DNA of 64,000 nucleotides from Acinetobacter baylyi DSM 14961 = CIP 107474 (GTDB taxonomy: Bacteria; Pseudomonadota; Gammaproteobacteria; Pseudomonadales; Moraxellaceae), in the NCBI RefSeq assembly GCF_000368685.1, contig NZ_KB849628.1:388442-452441 (forward strand), given 5' to 3'. A program made the translations under genes and the position numbers. Numbering within the stretch: the stretch's first letter is position 1; each line of letters starts with the position of its first letter. Positions 18,160 through 27,998 of the stretch are shown piece by piece. The notes under the pieces were generated by a model that was not told the DNA's origin, made no database searches, and worked only from the letters and a program-made list of their open reading frames with translations.

Positions 18160-19329
18160 ATGAACTCAAGCTTGTCTCTTTTACATCCCTATCCTTTTGA
18201 AAAATTGAATGTACTTTTCAAAGATGTCACGCCAGCAGATTTGCCATTAATTCCCCTTTCTATTGGCGAACCTAAGCACCCTGCGCCAGAATTTGTAAAA
18301 CAGGCCATCATTGATAATTTTAATCACTTATCGACTTATCCAAATAGTAAGGGCTTACCTGAACTCCGTGAAAGTATTGCAAGATGGTTAACTCAGCGTT
18401 TTCAGCTTAATCATATTAGTTCCGAAGATCACATCTTGCCAGTTACAGGCACACGTGAAGGAATTTTCTCTTTTGTACAGGCACTGATTAATCGTGACGA
18501 AGCACCTTATGTCGTCATGCCAAATCCCTTTTACCAGATTTATGAAGGTGCAACTTTACTTGCGGGTGCAAAACCTTATTTTATCAATTGCACCGCAGAG
18601 AATGACTATTTAGGTGACTTTGATGCAGTGCCTTCGGAAGTATGGGAAAAGACTGCATTACTTTTTGTGTGTACTCCAGGCAACCCAACGGGTGCTGTAC
18701 TTTCGAAAGAAAAGCTTAAAAAATTAATTCAATTGTCTGATCAATATAATTTTGTGATCGCATCAGATGAGTGCTATTCGGAATTATGGTTTGATCAAGC
18801 ACCTGTTGGTTTATTAGAAGTGTGTGCTGAAATCGGACGCGATAATTATAAAAACTGTATCGTTTTTCATTCATTATCCAAGCGCTCTAACTTACCAGGT
18901 ATGCGTTCTGGCTTTGTTGCAGGTGATGCTGAACTTTTAAAACCTTATTTAAAGTTCCGTACTTATCATGGTGCTGCAATGCCTGTACAACATCAACTTG
19001 CTTCGATTGCTGCATGGAATGATGAAGCACATGTTGAAGAAAATCGTCAGCAATACCGTGCTAAATTTAATTTGTTCCAGTCCGAACTGGGTCAGTTGAT
19101 TCCTCTAAAAAAACCAGATGCTGGATTTTATTACTGGTTACACGTGGATAATGACGAAGCCTTTGCAAAAATGCTCATGGAAAAAGCACATATTAAGGTG
19201 CTACCAGGTCGCTACTTATCACGTGAAACAGAACAAGGCAATCCAGGTGAAAATCACGTGCGCATGGCATTGGTCGCAGATCTGGCGCAATGTGAACAGG
19301 TAGTTCAACGCTTGAAGAAAGTTCTTTAA
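18160..19329 (+). CDS. dapC: Succinyldiaminopimelate transaminase DapC
   Basis: PLP-dependent class I/II aminotransferase of 389 residues in the succinylase branch of lysine and peptidoglycan synthesis. It forms N-succinyl-LL-diaminopimelate. The fold is shown by SIGEPKHPAPEFV at the N-terminus, CTPGNPTGAVLS, SDECYSELW and the Schiff-base lysine in HSLSKRSNLPGMRSG. The position after glnD fits DapC in gammaproteobacteria. The start at 18160 gives the expected MNSSLSLLHPYPFEKL opening, though the upstream ribosome site is weak. A bidirectional hairpin follows. Confidence 0.9.
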   Translation: MNSSLSLLHPYPFEKLNVLFKDVTPADLPLIPLSIGEPKHPAPEFVKQAIIDNFNHLSTYPNSKGLPELRESIARWLTQRFQLNHISSEDHILPVTGTREGIFSFVQALINRDEAPYVVMPNPFYQIYEGATLLAGAKPYFINCTAENDYLGDFDAVPSEVWEKTALLFVCTPGNPTGAVLSKEKLKKLIQLSDQYNFVIASDECYSELWFDQAPVGLLEVCAEIGRDNYKNCIVFHSLSKRSNLPGMRSGFVAGDAELLKPYLKFRTYHGAAMPVQHQLASIAAWNDEAHVEENRQQYRAKFNLFQSELGQLIPLKKPDAGFYYWLHVDNDEAFAKMLMEKAHIKVLPGRYLSRETEQGNPGENHVRMALVADLAQCEQVVQRLKKVL

Positions 19330-19361
19330 CAGCCCATATAAATTGGTTTTGTAGAAAATAA

Positions 19362-19383
19362 AGGCTCAGTTTCAACTGAGCCT
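19362..19383. terminator. Hairpin terminator between dapC and the RcnB-like gene
   Basis: AGGCTCAGT and ACTGAGCCT pair around TTCA. On the minus strand the stem is followed by TTTATTTTC and serves the convergent RcnB-like gene; on the plus strand the tail is weak. It sits midway between the two convergent stops. Confidence 0.65.
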
Positions 19384-19396
19384 CTATTTAAGTGGA

Positions 19397-19807
19397 TTAT
19401 CGAGAATTCGCTACAACAATTGAACCAATAATCCCTGTTGCAATAGCCACTAAAACATAGTCGCCATTAATCTTAAGCCAACGATGTCCACGCGGCGGCG
19501 CAGGTAGATCATGACGCTTCCAGTCACTTACATAGTGTTTGGAATTACTGCGATAATCACGTGGAACACGATCACCTTTTTTCCAATCTAAATGAGGACG
19601 AGGACCATTATCGTGGGCTGGCCCTCCCTGAGGTCCATCACGACGATCATCCATTCTATGCTGTTTCATATCATTCGGGCCTTGTGGTCCTTGTACAGCA
19701 TGTCGCATTTCAGGATCACGATCATCAGGCGGAGCAGCAAAACTTGCCACACTACTTAAAAGTAAACTTGATGTAATAAACGCAATTGCTATTTTTTTAG
19801 TTAACAT
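19397..19807 (-). CDS. RcnB-family periplasmic protein
   Basis: A 136-residue secreted protein. A signal peptide (MLTKKIAIAFITSSLLLSS, then VASFA) is followed by a Pro/Gly/Asp/His-rich linker with several PQGP-like repeats. The C-terminal half is the RcnB domain: HDLPAPPRGHRWLKINGDYV followed by a hydrophobic segment ending IVVANSR. RcnB in E. coli tunes nickel/cobalt efflux; most family members are of unknown role. I take the ATG at 19807, with GAGG 8 bases upstream; the frame is open for 38 codons more but those residues do not look real. Metal binding by the His/Asp-rich linker is possible. Confidence 0.75.
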   Translation of the reverse strand: MLTKKIAIAFITSSLLLSSVASFAAPPDDRDPEMRHAVQGPQGPNDMKQHRMDDRRDGPQGGPAHDNGPRPHLDWKKGDRVPRDYRSNSKHYVSDWKRHDLPAPPRGHRWLKINGDYVLVAIATGIIGSIVVANSR

Positions 19808-19964
19808 GATTAAACCTCGCAAATTTTGTATATTCATCTTACTGCTCAGACCATAAAAGAAAATGAAGACTATCTTTTTGCTTTGTTTATCGTTTGTGTC
19901 TAAACACACATTTTTACACATTACAAGTTAGAGAAATAACATTTAAATGTCCGCCTATTCTCAT

Positions 19965-22181
19965 TTAAAAATCAAAACTTGCACTGAGCATAAATGTACG
20001 TGGCAATCCGGCAACCAAATAACCATTATTGGTATTGGAACTGCTATTGATATTGTCGTACAAACCTACCGATGCCCAATAGTTTTGATCAAAGACATTA
20101 TTGATTTTGAAATTAAATGTGGTTGGCGTTTGCCCTAATTGAGTTTTGTAAATTGCCCCTAAATCGAGCGTAGTCCAGTCTTTCACCTTAAATGTGTTGT
20201 CTAGGCTTGCATAACTTGATCCGGTATAAACCAGTTGGGCATTAAGCGAAATATCTGCTGCAATGGGTAGTTTCCAGTCCGCTCCAATGTTAGCCTGAAA
20301 CTTAGGTACACCCACCTCATCCTTTGAATCATAAGCAATCGACCCAGTATTTTCTTGTTTAGCATGCATCCATGTTGCACCGCCTAATACAGTAATTGCA
20401 TCGGTAAGTTTGCCATAAGCATTAAGTTCAACACCTCGATGAACATATTCACCTGCATCACTAAATACCTGATTTTGAATAACAGCACGCTGTTTGTTGA
20501 TATCAAATAGACTCAAACTTGCACCGAAAGTTCCATTTTCATACTTTGTTCCAATTTCTTTTTGTTTTGCAACAAATGGCTTTAATGTAGTTGTGGTGCC
20601 ATTATTGGTATTACTTAAACCCTTGGCCAACGACTCAATGTAATTACCATACACCGAAATTTCTGGTGTTAACTTGTATGAAACACCTAATACTGGTGTA
20701 AATTTGCTTTCATCATAGGCGGTTTTTTCCCCATTATTATACGCATAATTATCTTGCATAATCGTTTGATATCGCCCACCAAACATTAGATTAAGTCGAT
20801 CATCAAGTGCCTTTAGGTTGTCTCCAATTGCAATACTTCTTAACCGTGTACGTGTCGTCAGTTTGGGTGAATTCAACTCATTTCCAGAATATACAGGCGA
20901 TGTTGCAAGTGGCTGATCGTATTGCACTGGCATATATAAGTTGTTGGTATATTGATTCGCAAAATCCATAATGTAGGCATTACGGGAATTCAATTGAAAT
21001 GCCGATGCTGCAAGTACGAATTGATGCGATATGTCGCCAGTATTCAGTTTGGTACGCAGACCGATTTCTCCTGTATTGACCATATCTACCCGAGCATTGT
21101 CAAACCGATAAAATGTGCTATCACCCGTACTTGCATTACTCAGTGTAAGATTAGCTAAGCTATTACGCTCTTCACCATGACGAAAACCATAGGCTGCATA
21201 GGCAGTAACAGCATCAGTCAGATCATATTCTGCACGGTAACTTCCAAAATAATTTTCTTCATTTGAATAAGTCCATTTTTGCGCATAATTACTTGATGCT
21301 TTAACCGCAGAAGGCACACTCGTTATAGCAGCACCTAATGTTACATTGGGTCTAGTCGCCTCTAGTCTATTATTGCTATATCCCATATCGCCCGATAGAC
21401 GCAAACGCCCACCTCGATAGTCTAGCCCTATCGCAGTCAAACCTAACGTATTTTTTTCATGATCAACCGCGGTATGACCACCATGATAAGCCGTATTGAC
21501 TCGCACACCAAACTGTTGATCCTCTCCAAAACGTCGGGCTACATCGCTAGCAACATACCCTCCATTAAAATCGGTTCCTAACGTGACACGATTTAAAGGC
21601 TCATTTCCAGCACGTTTAGGCAACAGATTTATTGCACCCCCAATACCACCACTACTTGGCATCGCCCCATTTAAAAATGAAGAAGCGCCTTTCAATAATT
21701 CCACACGTTCGAACAGTTCAGTCGGTATGTACTGACGAGGTAAAATAGAATACAAACCATTGTAAGCAGTATCATCTGAGCCAAGATTAAAACCACGAAT
21801 ATAATAATTTTCTTGAAAATTTCCAAAGCCACGCCCCACCCGTACACTTGGATCGGCTTTAAGTACATCACCAACACTCTTTGCTTGACGCTCTTGGATG
21901 TATTGATTGGTGTAGCTACTCAAATTAAATGATGTATCCAAATTTTTTTGATTTCCAAAAATACCAATTCGCCCTCCCGATGCAACCTGACCTCCTGCAT
22001 AAGCCTCCATGAGACCATCTGCCGATGCATCTGCACTTGCGACCACGCGGATGGTTTCAAGTACTGTGACAGTTGTGGAGTTTTGTTGAGATTCATCTAG
22101 TGAAGCTTGTGCTTCAGCATGAATAATTTGCGTACCAGATACACAGGCCATGAGCATGACCAAAGGTTTGATTTTTCGCAT
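19965..22181 (-). CDS. TonB-dependent siderophore receptor
   Basis: Outer-membrane receptor of 738 residues. The signal peptide ends near IIHAEA. A plug domain with DPSVRVGRGFGNFQENYYIRG and ELLKGASSFLNG...GGIGGAINLLPKR follows, then a beta-barrel ending in the terminal Phe of SASFDF, required for barrel assembly. The plug pattern is that of the FhuA/FhuE/FoxA-like ferric-hydroxamate receptors, but the ligand cannot be read from sequence. A Fur-like box lies about 40 bases before the ATG, so iron repression is likely. There is no siderophore gene beside it, so it may take up xenosiderophores. Confidence 0.88.
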   Translation of the reverse strand: MRKIKPLVMLMACVSGTQIIHAEAQASLDESQQNSTTVTVLETIRVVASADASADGLMEAYAGGQVASGGRIGIFGNQKNLDTSFNLSSYTNQYIQERQAKSVGDVLKADPSVRVGRGFGNFQENYYIRGFNLGSDDTAYNGLYSILPRQYIPTELFERVELLKGASSFLNGAMPSSGGIGGAINLLPKRAGNEPLNRVTLGTDFNGGYVASDVARRFGEDQQFGVRVNTAYHGGHTAVDHEKNTLGLTAIGLDYRGGRLRLSGDMGYSNNRLEATRPNVTLGAAITSVPSAVKASSNYAQKWTYSNEENYFGSYRAEYDLTDAVTAYAAYGFRHGEERNSLANLTLSNASTGDSTFYRFDNARVDMVNTGEIGLRTKLNTGDISHQFVLAASAFQLNSRNAYIMDFANQYTNNLYMPVQYDQPLATSPVYSGNELNSPKLTTRTRLRSIAIGDNLKALDDRLNLMFGGRYQTIMQDNYAYNNGEKTAYDESKFTPVLGVSYKLTPEISVYGNYIESLAKGLSNTNNGTTTTLKPFVAKQKEIGTKYENGTFGASLSLFDINKQRAVIQNQVFSDAGEYVHRGVELNAYGKLTDAITVLGGATWMHAKQENTGSIAYDSKDEVGVPKFQANIGADWKLPIAADISLNAQLVYTGSSYASLDNTFKVKDWTTLDLGAIYKTQLGQTPTTFNFKINNVFDQNYWASVGLYDNINSSSNTNNGYLVAGLPRTFMLSASFDF

Positions 22182-22218
22182 AGCTGACTCAGGGAGAGAA
22201 ATTACACAAATACTAAAT

Positions 22219-22237
22219 GAGAATAATAATAATTAAA
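22219..22237 (-). promoter_or_regulatory. Fur-like box upstream of the TonB receptor
   Basis: The 19 bases at 22219-22237 match the Fur consensus at 14 positions, and a second partial element (AATGATTATT) overlaps just upstream. Both lie within 75 bases of the receptor ATG. Overlapping elements are common at Fur promoters. Confidence 0.55.
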
Positions 22238-22335
22238 AGAATGATTATTAAATAAAATACATTCTCATATTCTCTAACCATGCTGCTAATGATTGTGATT
22301 GTTGGAGCACAAACCCTCAACCTGAAAAAATAGAA

Positions 22336-22941
22336 TCATGCATAACCAATTAAAAGTATTGAAAAGATGCAAAATGCCCCACCTGAGACATAATATAATC
22401 TACAAGAATTCCGTTGTAAAAACTGCATTGACTTATTGAATGTCAGAATACGAACCAGAAACAGATTCCAACCCAGAATCACCATCCAGATTGAAATTGA
22501 AAGTTTTTCATACCAATTAAATTTTTCAGCAATTAAAACACTCAAGCTACTGTAAAATAATATATTTTTTGGATTAAAAATACTGGATTGAACACCTTTG
22601 ATTAAATGCAATTTTCCTTTGCAGATGTTTGAGTCATTTGCATGTGTCAAATTCAATGGTGATTTGGCATAACGGATGCATAAACAAGAAAGATAGAGTA
22701 AATATAAAATACCGATCCACTTGATGACTATTAGCACATTTTTGTCGCTGCTGATCAGTAGTTGTAATCCAATAAATACGAAAGCAATAATGGCTGCATT
22801 TCCAAACGCTATTCCGCAACAAACTCTGACGGCAGCATGCTTATCTGATTTGATCAAGGTCGTTAAAATCAGAAAAAAATCTGGGCCTGGCGAAAGTAAG
22901 GCAATAAAATGAGTAACTGCAATCGCAACAAATAGTTCCAT
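22336..22941 (-). CDS. LysE/RhtB-family amino acid exporter
   Basis: A 201-residue inner-membrane protein with about six hydrophobic segments. The signature LLSPGPDFFLILTTLIKSD near residues 16-34 (SPGPDFF) is diagnostic of the LysE/RhtB family of amino acid and homoserine-lactone exporters. A second landmark is the FNPKNILFYSSL segment in the middle (FNPKxxxFF in the family). AAGGGA lies 8 bases before the ATG. The AraC-type regulator gene ends about 50 bases upstream on the same strand and probably controls it. The substrate is unknown. Confidence 0.85.
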   Translation of the reverse strand: MELFVAIAVTHFIALLSPGPDFFLILTTLIKSDKHAAVRVCCGIAFGNAAIIAFVFIGLQLLISSDKNVLIVIKWIGILYLLYLSCLCIRYAKSPLNLTHANDSNICKGKLHLIKGVQSSIFNPKNILFYSSLSVLIAEKFNWYEKLSISIWMVILGWNLFLVRILTFNKSMQFLQRNSCRLYYVSGGAFCIFSILLIGYA

Positions 22942-22991
22942 GCTCGGCGTCCCTTATAAATGAAAGCATGAGCATAAGAAAACCTGAATGA

Positions 22992-23837
22992 TTACTCTTG
23001 TATAAAATTGCGCGAAAAATGCTGTTGATAGTCTTTCGGTGAAATACCCGTCAAACTTTTAAATACACGATAAAAATGACTTTGATCAACAAAACCGAGA
23101 TCATAGGCAATATGAATAATGGCTTTACCTTTTTTTAAAAGCTCACGTGCTTGATTGACTCGCATATTAAGCTGAAAAGCATGAGGCGTAAGACCGAAGT
23201 TTTTCTTAAAAAGCCTGATAATAGCGTAGCGACTGATTCCACCATATCGAGAAAGCTGCTCCAAAGAAATAAAATCGTCATGTTGGAGCAAAATTTCTAG
23301 CAGTTTACTGAGCAAATTCGTCGAATTTTTTTTGTCATTTAAATACTTCAATTGTAAGGATGGAAAAATAATCTGATTTAATGTTTCTATCAAAAGCTGT
23401 TCTTTTTCTAATATGGTTCGTTCACTATCAAATAGCATTGTATTTAAGTGACTAAAATGCTGATAAATTTTAGGATGATGAATAATTTCTGGTTTTAACT
23501 CTGGAATTTGGCTGCCAAAACTTTCTGCAACAGTTTCCTCAAAAAACTGTTTTACCCAGTTTAATTCAAGATGCATCATCTGGTAACTCCAAGTCTGGTT
23601 AGGCAATGGATTACAAGAATGTTCAAGATAAGCAGGAATGCTTACCACTGTACCCGCACTAATTTCCATATTTGTATGCAAATAGCTACTAAAATAGCTT
23701 TTACCAGAATCTACAGCACCAATTGAGAATGTTGGATGACTATGTGCTTTATAACAAATACGACTCATACATGCCCTACGTGTTTCCACATAAGGCATAC
23801 GAGGATCGGTCCAAAACTGATTTGATAAATGAGTCAT
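22992..23837 (-). CDS. AraC-family transcriptional regulator
   Basis: A 281-residue regulator. The N-terminal cupin-like sensor part includes HSHPTFSIGAVDSGKSYF, HLELNWVKQFF and the motif SIPAYLEHSCNP typical of effector-binding AraC proteins. The C-terminal hundred residues are the double HTH domain, with SRYAIIRLFKKNFGLTPHAFQLN and IAYDLGFVDQSHFYRVFKSL (20 residues) as the conserved second helix-turn-helix. It lies upstream of the lysE-type gene on the same strand; such AraC-LysE pairs often respond to the exported amino acid. That link is inferred. Confidence 0.85.
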   Translation of the reverse strand: MTHLSNQFWTDPRMPYVETRRACMSRICYKAHSHPTFSIGAVDSGKSYFSSYLHTNMEISAGTVVSIPAYLEHSCNPLPNQTWSYQMMHLELNWVKQFFEETVAESFGSQIPELKPEIIHHPKIYQHFSHLNTMLFDSERTILEKEQLLIETLNQIIFPSLQLKYLNDKKNSTNLLSKLLEILLQHDDFISLEQLSRYGGISRYAIIRLFKKNFGLTPHAFQLNMRVNQARELLKKGKAIIHIAYDLGFVDQSHFYRVFKSLTGISPKDYQQHFSRNFIQE

Positions 23838-23874
23838 TGTACTTATAGAATTAGATGTATAAATAGCGACTCAG

Positions 23875-24357
23875 TTATGCCAATGCTTTCTCGATATCTT
23901 CTTCCAGACTCTCAGGTTTGGTGGTTGGCGCATATCGATTCAACACTTTTCCGTCGCGTCCGACCAAGAACTTGGTGAAATTCCATTTGATATTTTCACT
24001 TCCCAAAATCCCCTTTGCTTCACGAGTCAAATAACGAAATATCGCATGCGCTTCAGGACCTTTTACGTCCACTTTGGCAAACATAGGAAAGCTCACACCA
24101 TAATTACGCTGGCAAAAAGCACCGATTTCGTTATTGCTTCCTGGGTCTTGTCCTCCAAATTGATTACACGGAAAGCCCAGAACCTCAAACCCACGATCTT
24201 TATATTTTTCGTATATTTTTTCCAGACCCGCAAATTGGGGAGTAAACCCGCATTTGCTGGCTGTATTGACAATCAAAAGTACTTTCCCCTGATAATCGGC
24301 TAGTGATTTTGTATCACCTTCTAATAGCTCAGCTTCAAATTGGTAAAGGTTAGTCAT
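23875..24357 (-). CDS. Glutathione/thioredoxin peroxidase (BtuE/GPx family)
   Basis: A 160-residue thiol peroxidase of the GPx family, reducing H2O2 and lipid hydroperoxides. The peroxidatic residue is Cys36 in [12 protein letters not shown], where animal enzymes have selenocysteine. The catalytic Gln and Trp lie in [12 protein letters not shown] and KWNFTKFLV. Cys in FPCNQF is the likely resolving residue, so thioredoxin is the probable reductant. No signal peptide, so cytosolic. The ATG overlaps the stop of msrB by four bases (ATGA), forming a two-gene oxidative-repair operon. Confidence 0.9.
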   Translation of the reverse strand: MTNLYQFEAELLEGDTKSLADYQGKVLLIVNTASKCGFTPQFAGLEKIYEKYKDRGFEVLGFPCNQFGGQDPGSNNEIGAFCQRNYGVSFPMFAKVDVKGPEAHAIFRYLTREAKGILGSENIKWNFTKFLVGRDGKVLNRYAPTTKPESLEEDIEKALA

Positions 24358-24773
24358 GGATAAGTTTCCTCATCATTCTTTTCATCGGTTTTTAGTTGTA
24401 ATGATGCCGAATTGACACAATAGCGTAATCCCGTCGGCTGCGGTCCATCTTCAAAAACATGCCCTAAATGAGCATCACAGTGATGACAAACAATTTCTGT
24501 TCTCACCATTCCATGTGAAAAATCATCGTGTTCCTCTATTGCTGTGGTATTAATCGGTTTGTAAAAGCTTGGCCATCCGCAACCACTATCGTATTTACTG
24601 ATTGAAGAGAACAACTCAGTGCCACAACAGCGACATACATAGGTTCCTGATTGCTTAGTATTCCAGTATTGTCCTGTAAATGCAGGTTCAGTACCTTTCT
24701 GCCTAGTGATTCGGTACTCTTCTGGTGATAACTCTCTTTGCCATTCTCTTTCTGTTTTATTGAGCTTTCCCAT
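24354..24773 (-). CDS. msrB: Peptide-methionine (R)-S-oxide reductase MsrB
   Basis: Repairs the R-epimer of methionine sulfoxide in proteins. It has 139 residues, typical for a cytosolic MsrB. Two CxxC pairs that hold structural zinc are visible in [11 protein letters not shown] and [13 protein letters not shown]. The catalytic Cys lies in [10 protein letters not shown] near the C-terminus. [19 protein letters not shown] (substrate pocket) and SGCGWPSFY are family hallmarks. It is translationally coupled to the downstream peroxidase gene, which suggests a joint response to oxidants. Confidence 0.93.
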   Translation of the reverse strand: MGKLNKTEREWQRELSPEEYRITRQKGTEPAFTGQYWNTKQSGTYVCRCCGTELFSSISKYDSGCGWPSFYKPINTTAIEEHDDFSHGMVRTEIVCHHCDAHLGHVFEDGPQPTGLRYCVNSASLQLKTDEKNDEETYP

Positions 24774-25004
24774 AATGATTTCCCTGTCTATTTTGCTGTT
24801 TAAAATAGGATAATCCTATATTTACGTCATTCAATCTAAAATTTCTAGTGTTTCATTCACAATTTACAAAAACACTTATACTTTATAAAAAAGCAAAAAG
24901 AAAGCAATAAACCAAAACCAGGTAAGCATTAATTATTATTAGCATGCTTCTACGTAAGCAAAAAAAATGTTATGCTTCTGGCTATTCTTGCTCAGGATTA
25001 AAAA

Positions 25005-26435
25005 ATGTCGCAGAAAAAAAGCGTTATTTTTAAAAACCTACTCCCTGTGATTAAACAATATCAACAGGCTGGATTCACGCATGAAAAAATTGTTGCTTTA
25101 CTCAAAGACCAACATGATCTTGATCTTGTAACAACTGAAACATTTAAAAGCTATTTATATCGTTATGCAAAAGTGACCCCCACTCCATCCGAGAGCCTCA
25201 AAATGACGAACACAATTCAAACCCCACGAGAAATTAAAAAATCTTCTAAGCTCGAGCATGTATGCTACGACATTCGTGGACCTGTGTTACGAGCGGCCAA
25301 TGAAATGGAAGAACAAGGTCATAAAATTATTAAACTTAATATTGGCAACCCTGCGCCATTTGGTTTCGAAGCACCTCAAGAAATTATTAATGATGTCGCA
25401 TTAAATCTACCTAACGCGATTGGTTACACTGACTCCAAAGGTATCTTCCCTGCACGTAAAGCCATTTGCCAGTATTATCAGCAAAAAGGTATTCGCGATA
25501 TGCACGTCAATGATGTGTATGTTGGAAACGGGGTATCCGAACTGATTGTCATGGCCATGCAAGGTTTGCTAAATGATGGCGATGAAATGCTGGTTCCAAT
25601 GCCAGATTATCCACTCTGGACAGCAGCAGTAAATTTATCTGGTGGTACAGCAATTCACTATAAATGTGATGAAGAAAATAGCTGGTATCCAGATATTGTC
25701 GATATGGAAAGCAAAATAACGCCTAATACTCGTGGTATTGTGGTGATTAATCCAAATAATCCAACAGGTTCGGTTTATCCAAGACACGTGCTCCAGCAAA
25801 TTGTAGCTTTAGCTAAAAAGCACGATCTGATTTTATTTGCCGATGAAATCTATGACAAGATTATTTACGATGGAATTGAACACGTAGCACTTGCCTCTCT
25901 TGCAGGCGATCAACTCTGTATTTCCTTTAATGGTTTATCAAAATCTTATCGTGTTGCAGGTTATCGTTCAGGCTGGATGGCGATTACAGGTGATAAATCA
26001 CGTGCTAAAGATTACATCGAAGGTCTGGATATGCTGGCATCCATGCGCCTATGTGCCAACCATCAAGCACAATATGCGATTCAAACGGCTTTAGGCGGTT
26101 ATCAGTCGATTAATGACTTGATTCGTCCAAGCGGACGTTTATACGAGCAACGCAATATTGCATGGGAAATGCTTAATGAAATACACGGCGTCAGTTGTGT
26201 AAAACCTGAGGGTGCCATGTATTGCTTTCCAAAACTAGATCCGAATATTTATCAGGTCGAGGATGATGAACAGTTGATGCTGGATTTCTTACGTGCAGAG
26301 AAAGTGCTTCTGGTACAAGGAACAGGATTTAACTGGCCAACGCATGATCACTTCCGCTTGGTCTTCTTACCAGCAGAGAATGAGCTTCGAGAAGCAATTA
26401 CACGATTATCACGCTTTCTCGCAACGCGCCGTTAA
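25005..26435 (+). CDS. alaA: AlaA-like aminotransferase with an N-terminal HTH-like extension
   Basis: A PLP-dependent aminotransferase of 476 residues; from about residue 80 it matches the glutamate-pyruvate transaminase AlaA (KLNIGNPAPFGFEAP, VINPNNPTGSVYP, FADEIYDKIIYD, Schiff-base Lys in FNGLSKSYRVAGYRSGW). E. coli AlaA has about 405 residues. The extra N-terminal part (IKQYQQAGFTHEKIVALL... TFKSYLYRYAK) reads like a small helix-turn-helix module with 'aGfs.eqIa..L' and 'tFkSYLyRy' motifs. An internal ATG at 25203 with a purine-rich GAGAG upstream could give an AlaA-length product. Extension function unknown; it could bind DNA. Confidence 0.87.
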   Translation: MSQKKSVIFKNLLPVIKQYQQAGFTHEKIVALLKDQHDLDLVTTETFKSYLYRYAKVTPTPSESLKMTNTIQTPREIKKSSKLEHVCYDIRGPVLRAANEMEEQGHKIIKLNIGNPAPFGFEAPQEIINDVALNLPNAIGYTDSKGIFPARKAICQYYQQKGIRDMHVNDVYVGNGVSELIVMAMQGLLNDGDEMLVPMPDYPLWTAAVNLSGGTAIHYKCDEENSWYPDIVDMESKITPNTRGIVVINPNNPTGSVYPRHVLQQIVALAKKHDLILFADEIYDKIIYDGIEHVALASLAGDQLCISFNGLSKSYRVAGYRSGWMAITGDKSRAKDYIEGLDMLASMRLCANHQAQYAIQTALGGYQSINDLIRPSGRLYEQRNIAWEMLNEIHGVSCVKPEGAMYCFPKLDPNIYQVEDDEQLMLDFLRAEKVLLVQGTGFNWPTHDHFRLVFLPAENELREAITRLSRFLATRR

Positions 26436-26447
26436 TTAAGAAAATTT

Positions 26448-26480
26448 AAAGCAATGTCCTGCTTAGACATTGCTTTTTTC
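26448..26480 (+). terminator. Rho-independent terminator of the aminotransferase gene
   Basis: AAAGCAATGTC (26448-26458) pairs perfectly with GACATTGCTTT (26466-26476) around a 7-base loop, followed by further T. It begins 12 bases after the stop. Confidence 0.85.
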
Positions 26481-26727
26481 ATTTTATTCGTTATACCCTC
26501 CCCACAAATAAAAGCGCACCAAGATAAAGCAAAACTTTTATAATGGTTTCATTTCAGACCGTTTTACCTATAAAACTCCTCTATTTACCTATTTAACTAA
26601 ACAAACTCTTCAAAATTTCTCCTATTTAATTTGGTCGAAATAAGTAAAATGATGGCTGAGTCCGTTAATTAAAATTAAAAAATAAATTGCCAATGATTTA
26701 ACTGATCAAAATTCAAATAATAAATCA
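26481..26727. other. AT-rich region upstream of ansB
   Basis: No gene is visible here. It is AT-rich with near-repeats of CTATTTAC and probably holds the ansB promoter. The right end is followed by a partial copy of the preceding terminator stem. Confidence 0.4.
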
Positions 26728-26752
26728 AATGTCTGGCATAGACATTGCTTTT
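26728..26752 (+). repeat. Partial copy of the upstream terminator, just before ansB
   Basis: AATGTC-7 bases-GACATTGCTTTT closely copies the arms of the terminator at 26448-26480, including the GCTTTT tail. It lies 33 bases before the ansB ATG, so it would be in or next to the leader. It could be a duplication relic or a weak attenuator. Confidence 0.4.
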
Positions 26753-26784
26753 CGATGGAAGACTAAAACACAGGATTGTCATAA

Positions 26785-27852
<1,068 letters not shown>

Positions 27853-27866
27853 TTCTTAAGTTCCAA

Positions 27867-27904
27867 ACAAAAAGCCGATGTATTTACATCGGCTTTTTGT
27901 TTTT
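27867..27904. terminator. Strong terminator after ansB
   Basis: A perfect 15-bp stem (27867-27881 with 27886-27900) and ATTT loop, with TTTTT in the stem end and a further TTTT tail. It separates ansB from dnaE. Confidence 0.9.
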
Positions 27905-27998
27905 ATTGCTCTGAATCAGGTTTTGTTGCAAAAATATTAGACAACGGTCTTAGACAGAGCATGTTAGAATAATCGGCGGTCGTGTTAAGGATTGATTT

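Noticed and set aside
24001..24360. Selenocysteine in the glutathione peroxidase
   Set aside because: The active-site codon encodes Cys36 and the frame is uninterrupted.
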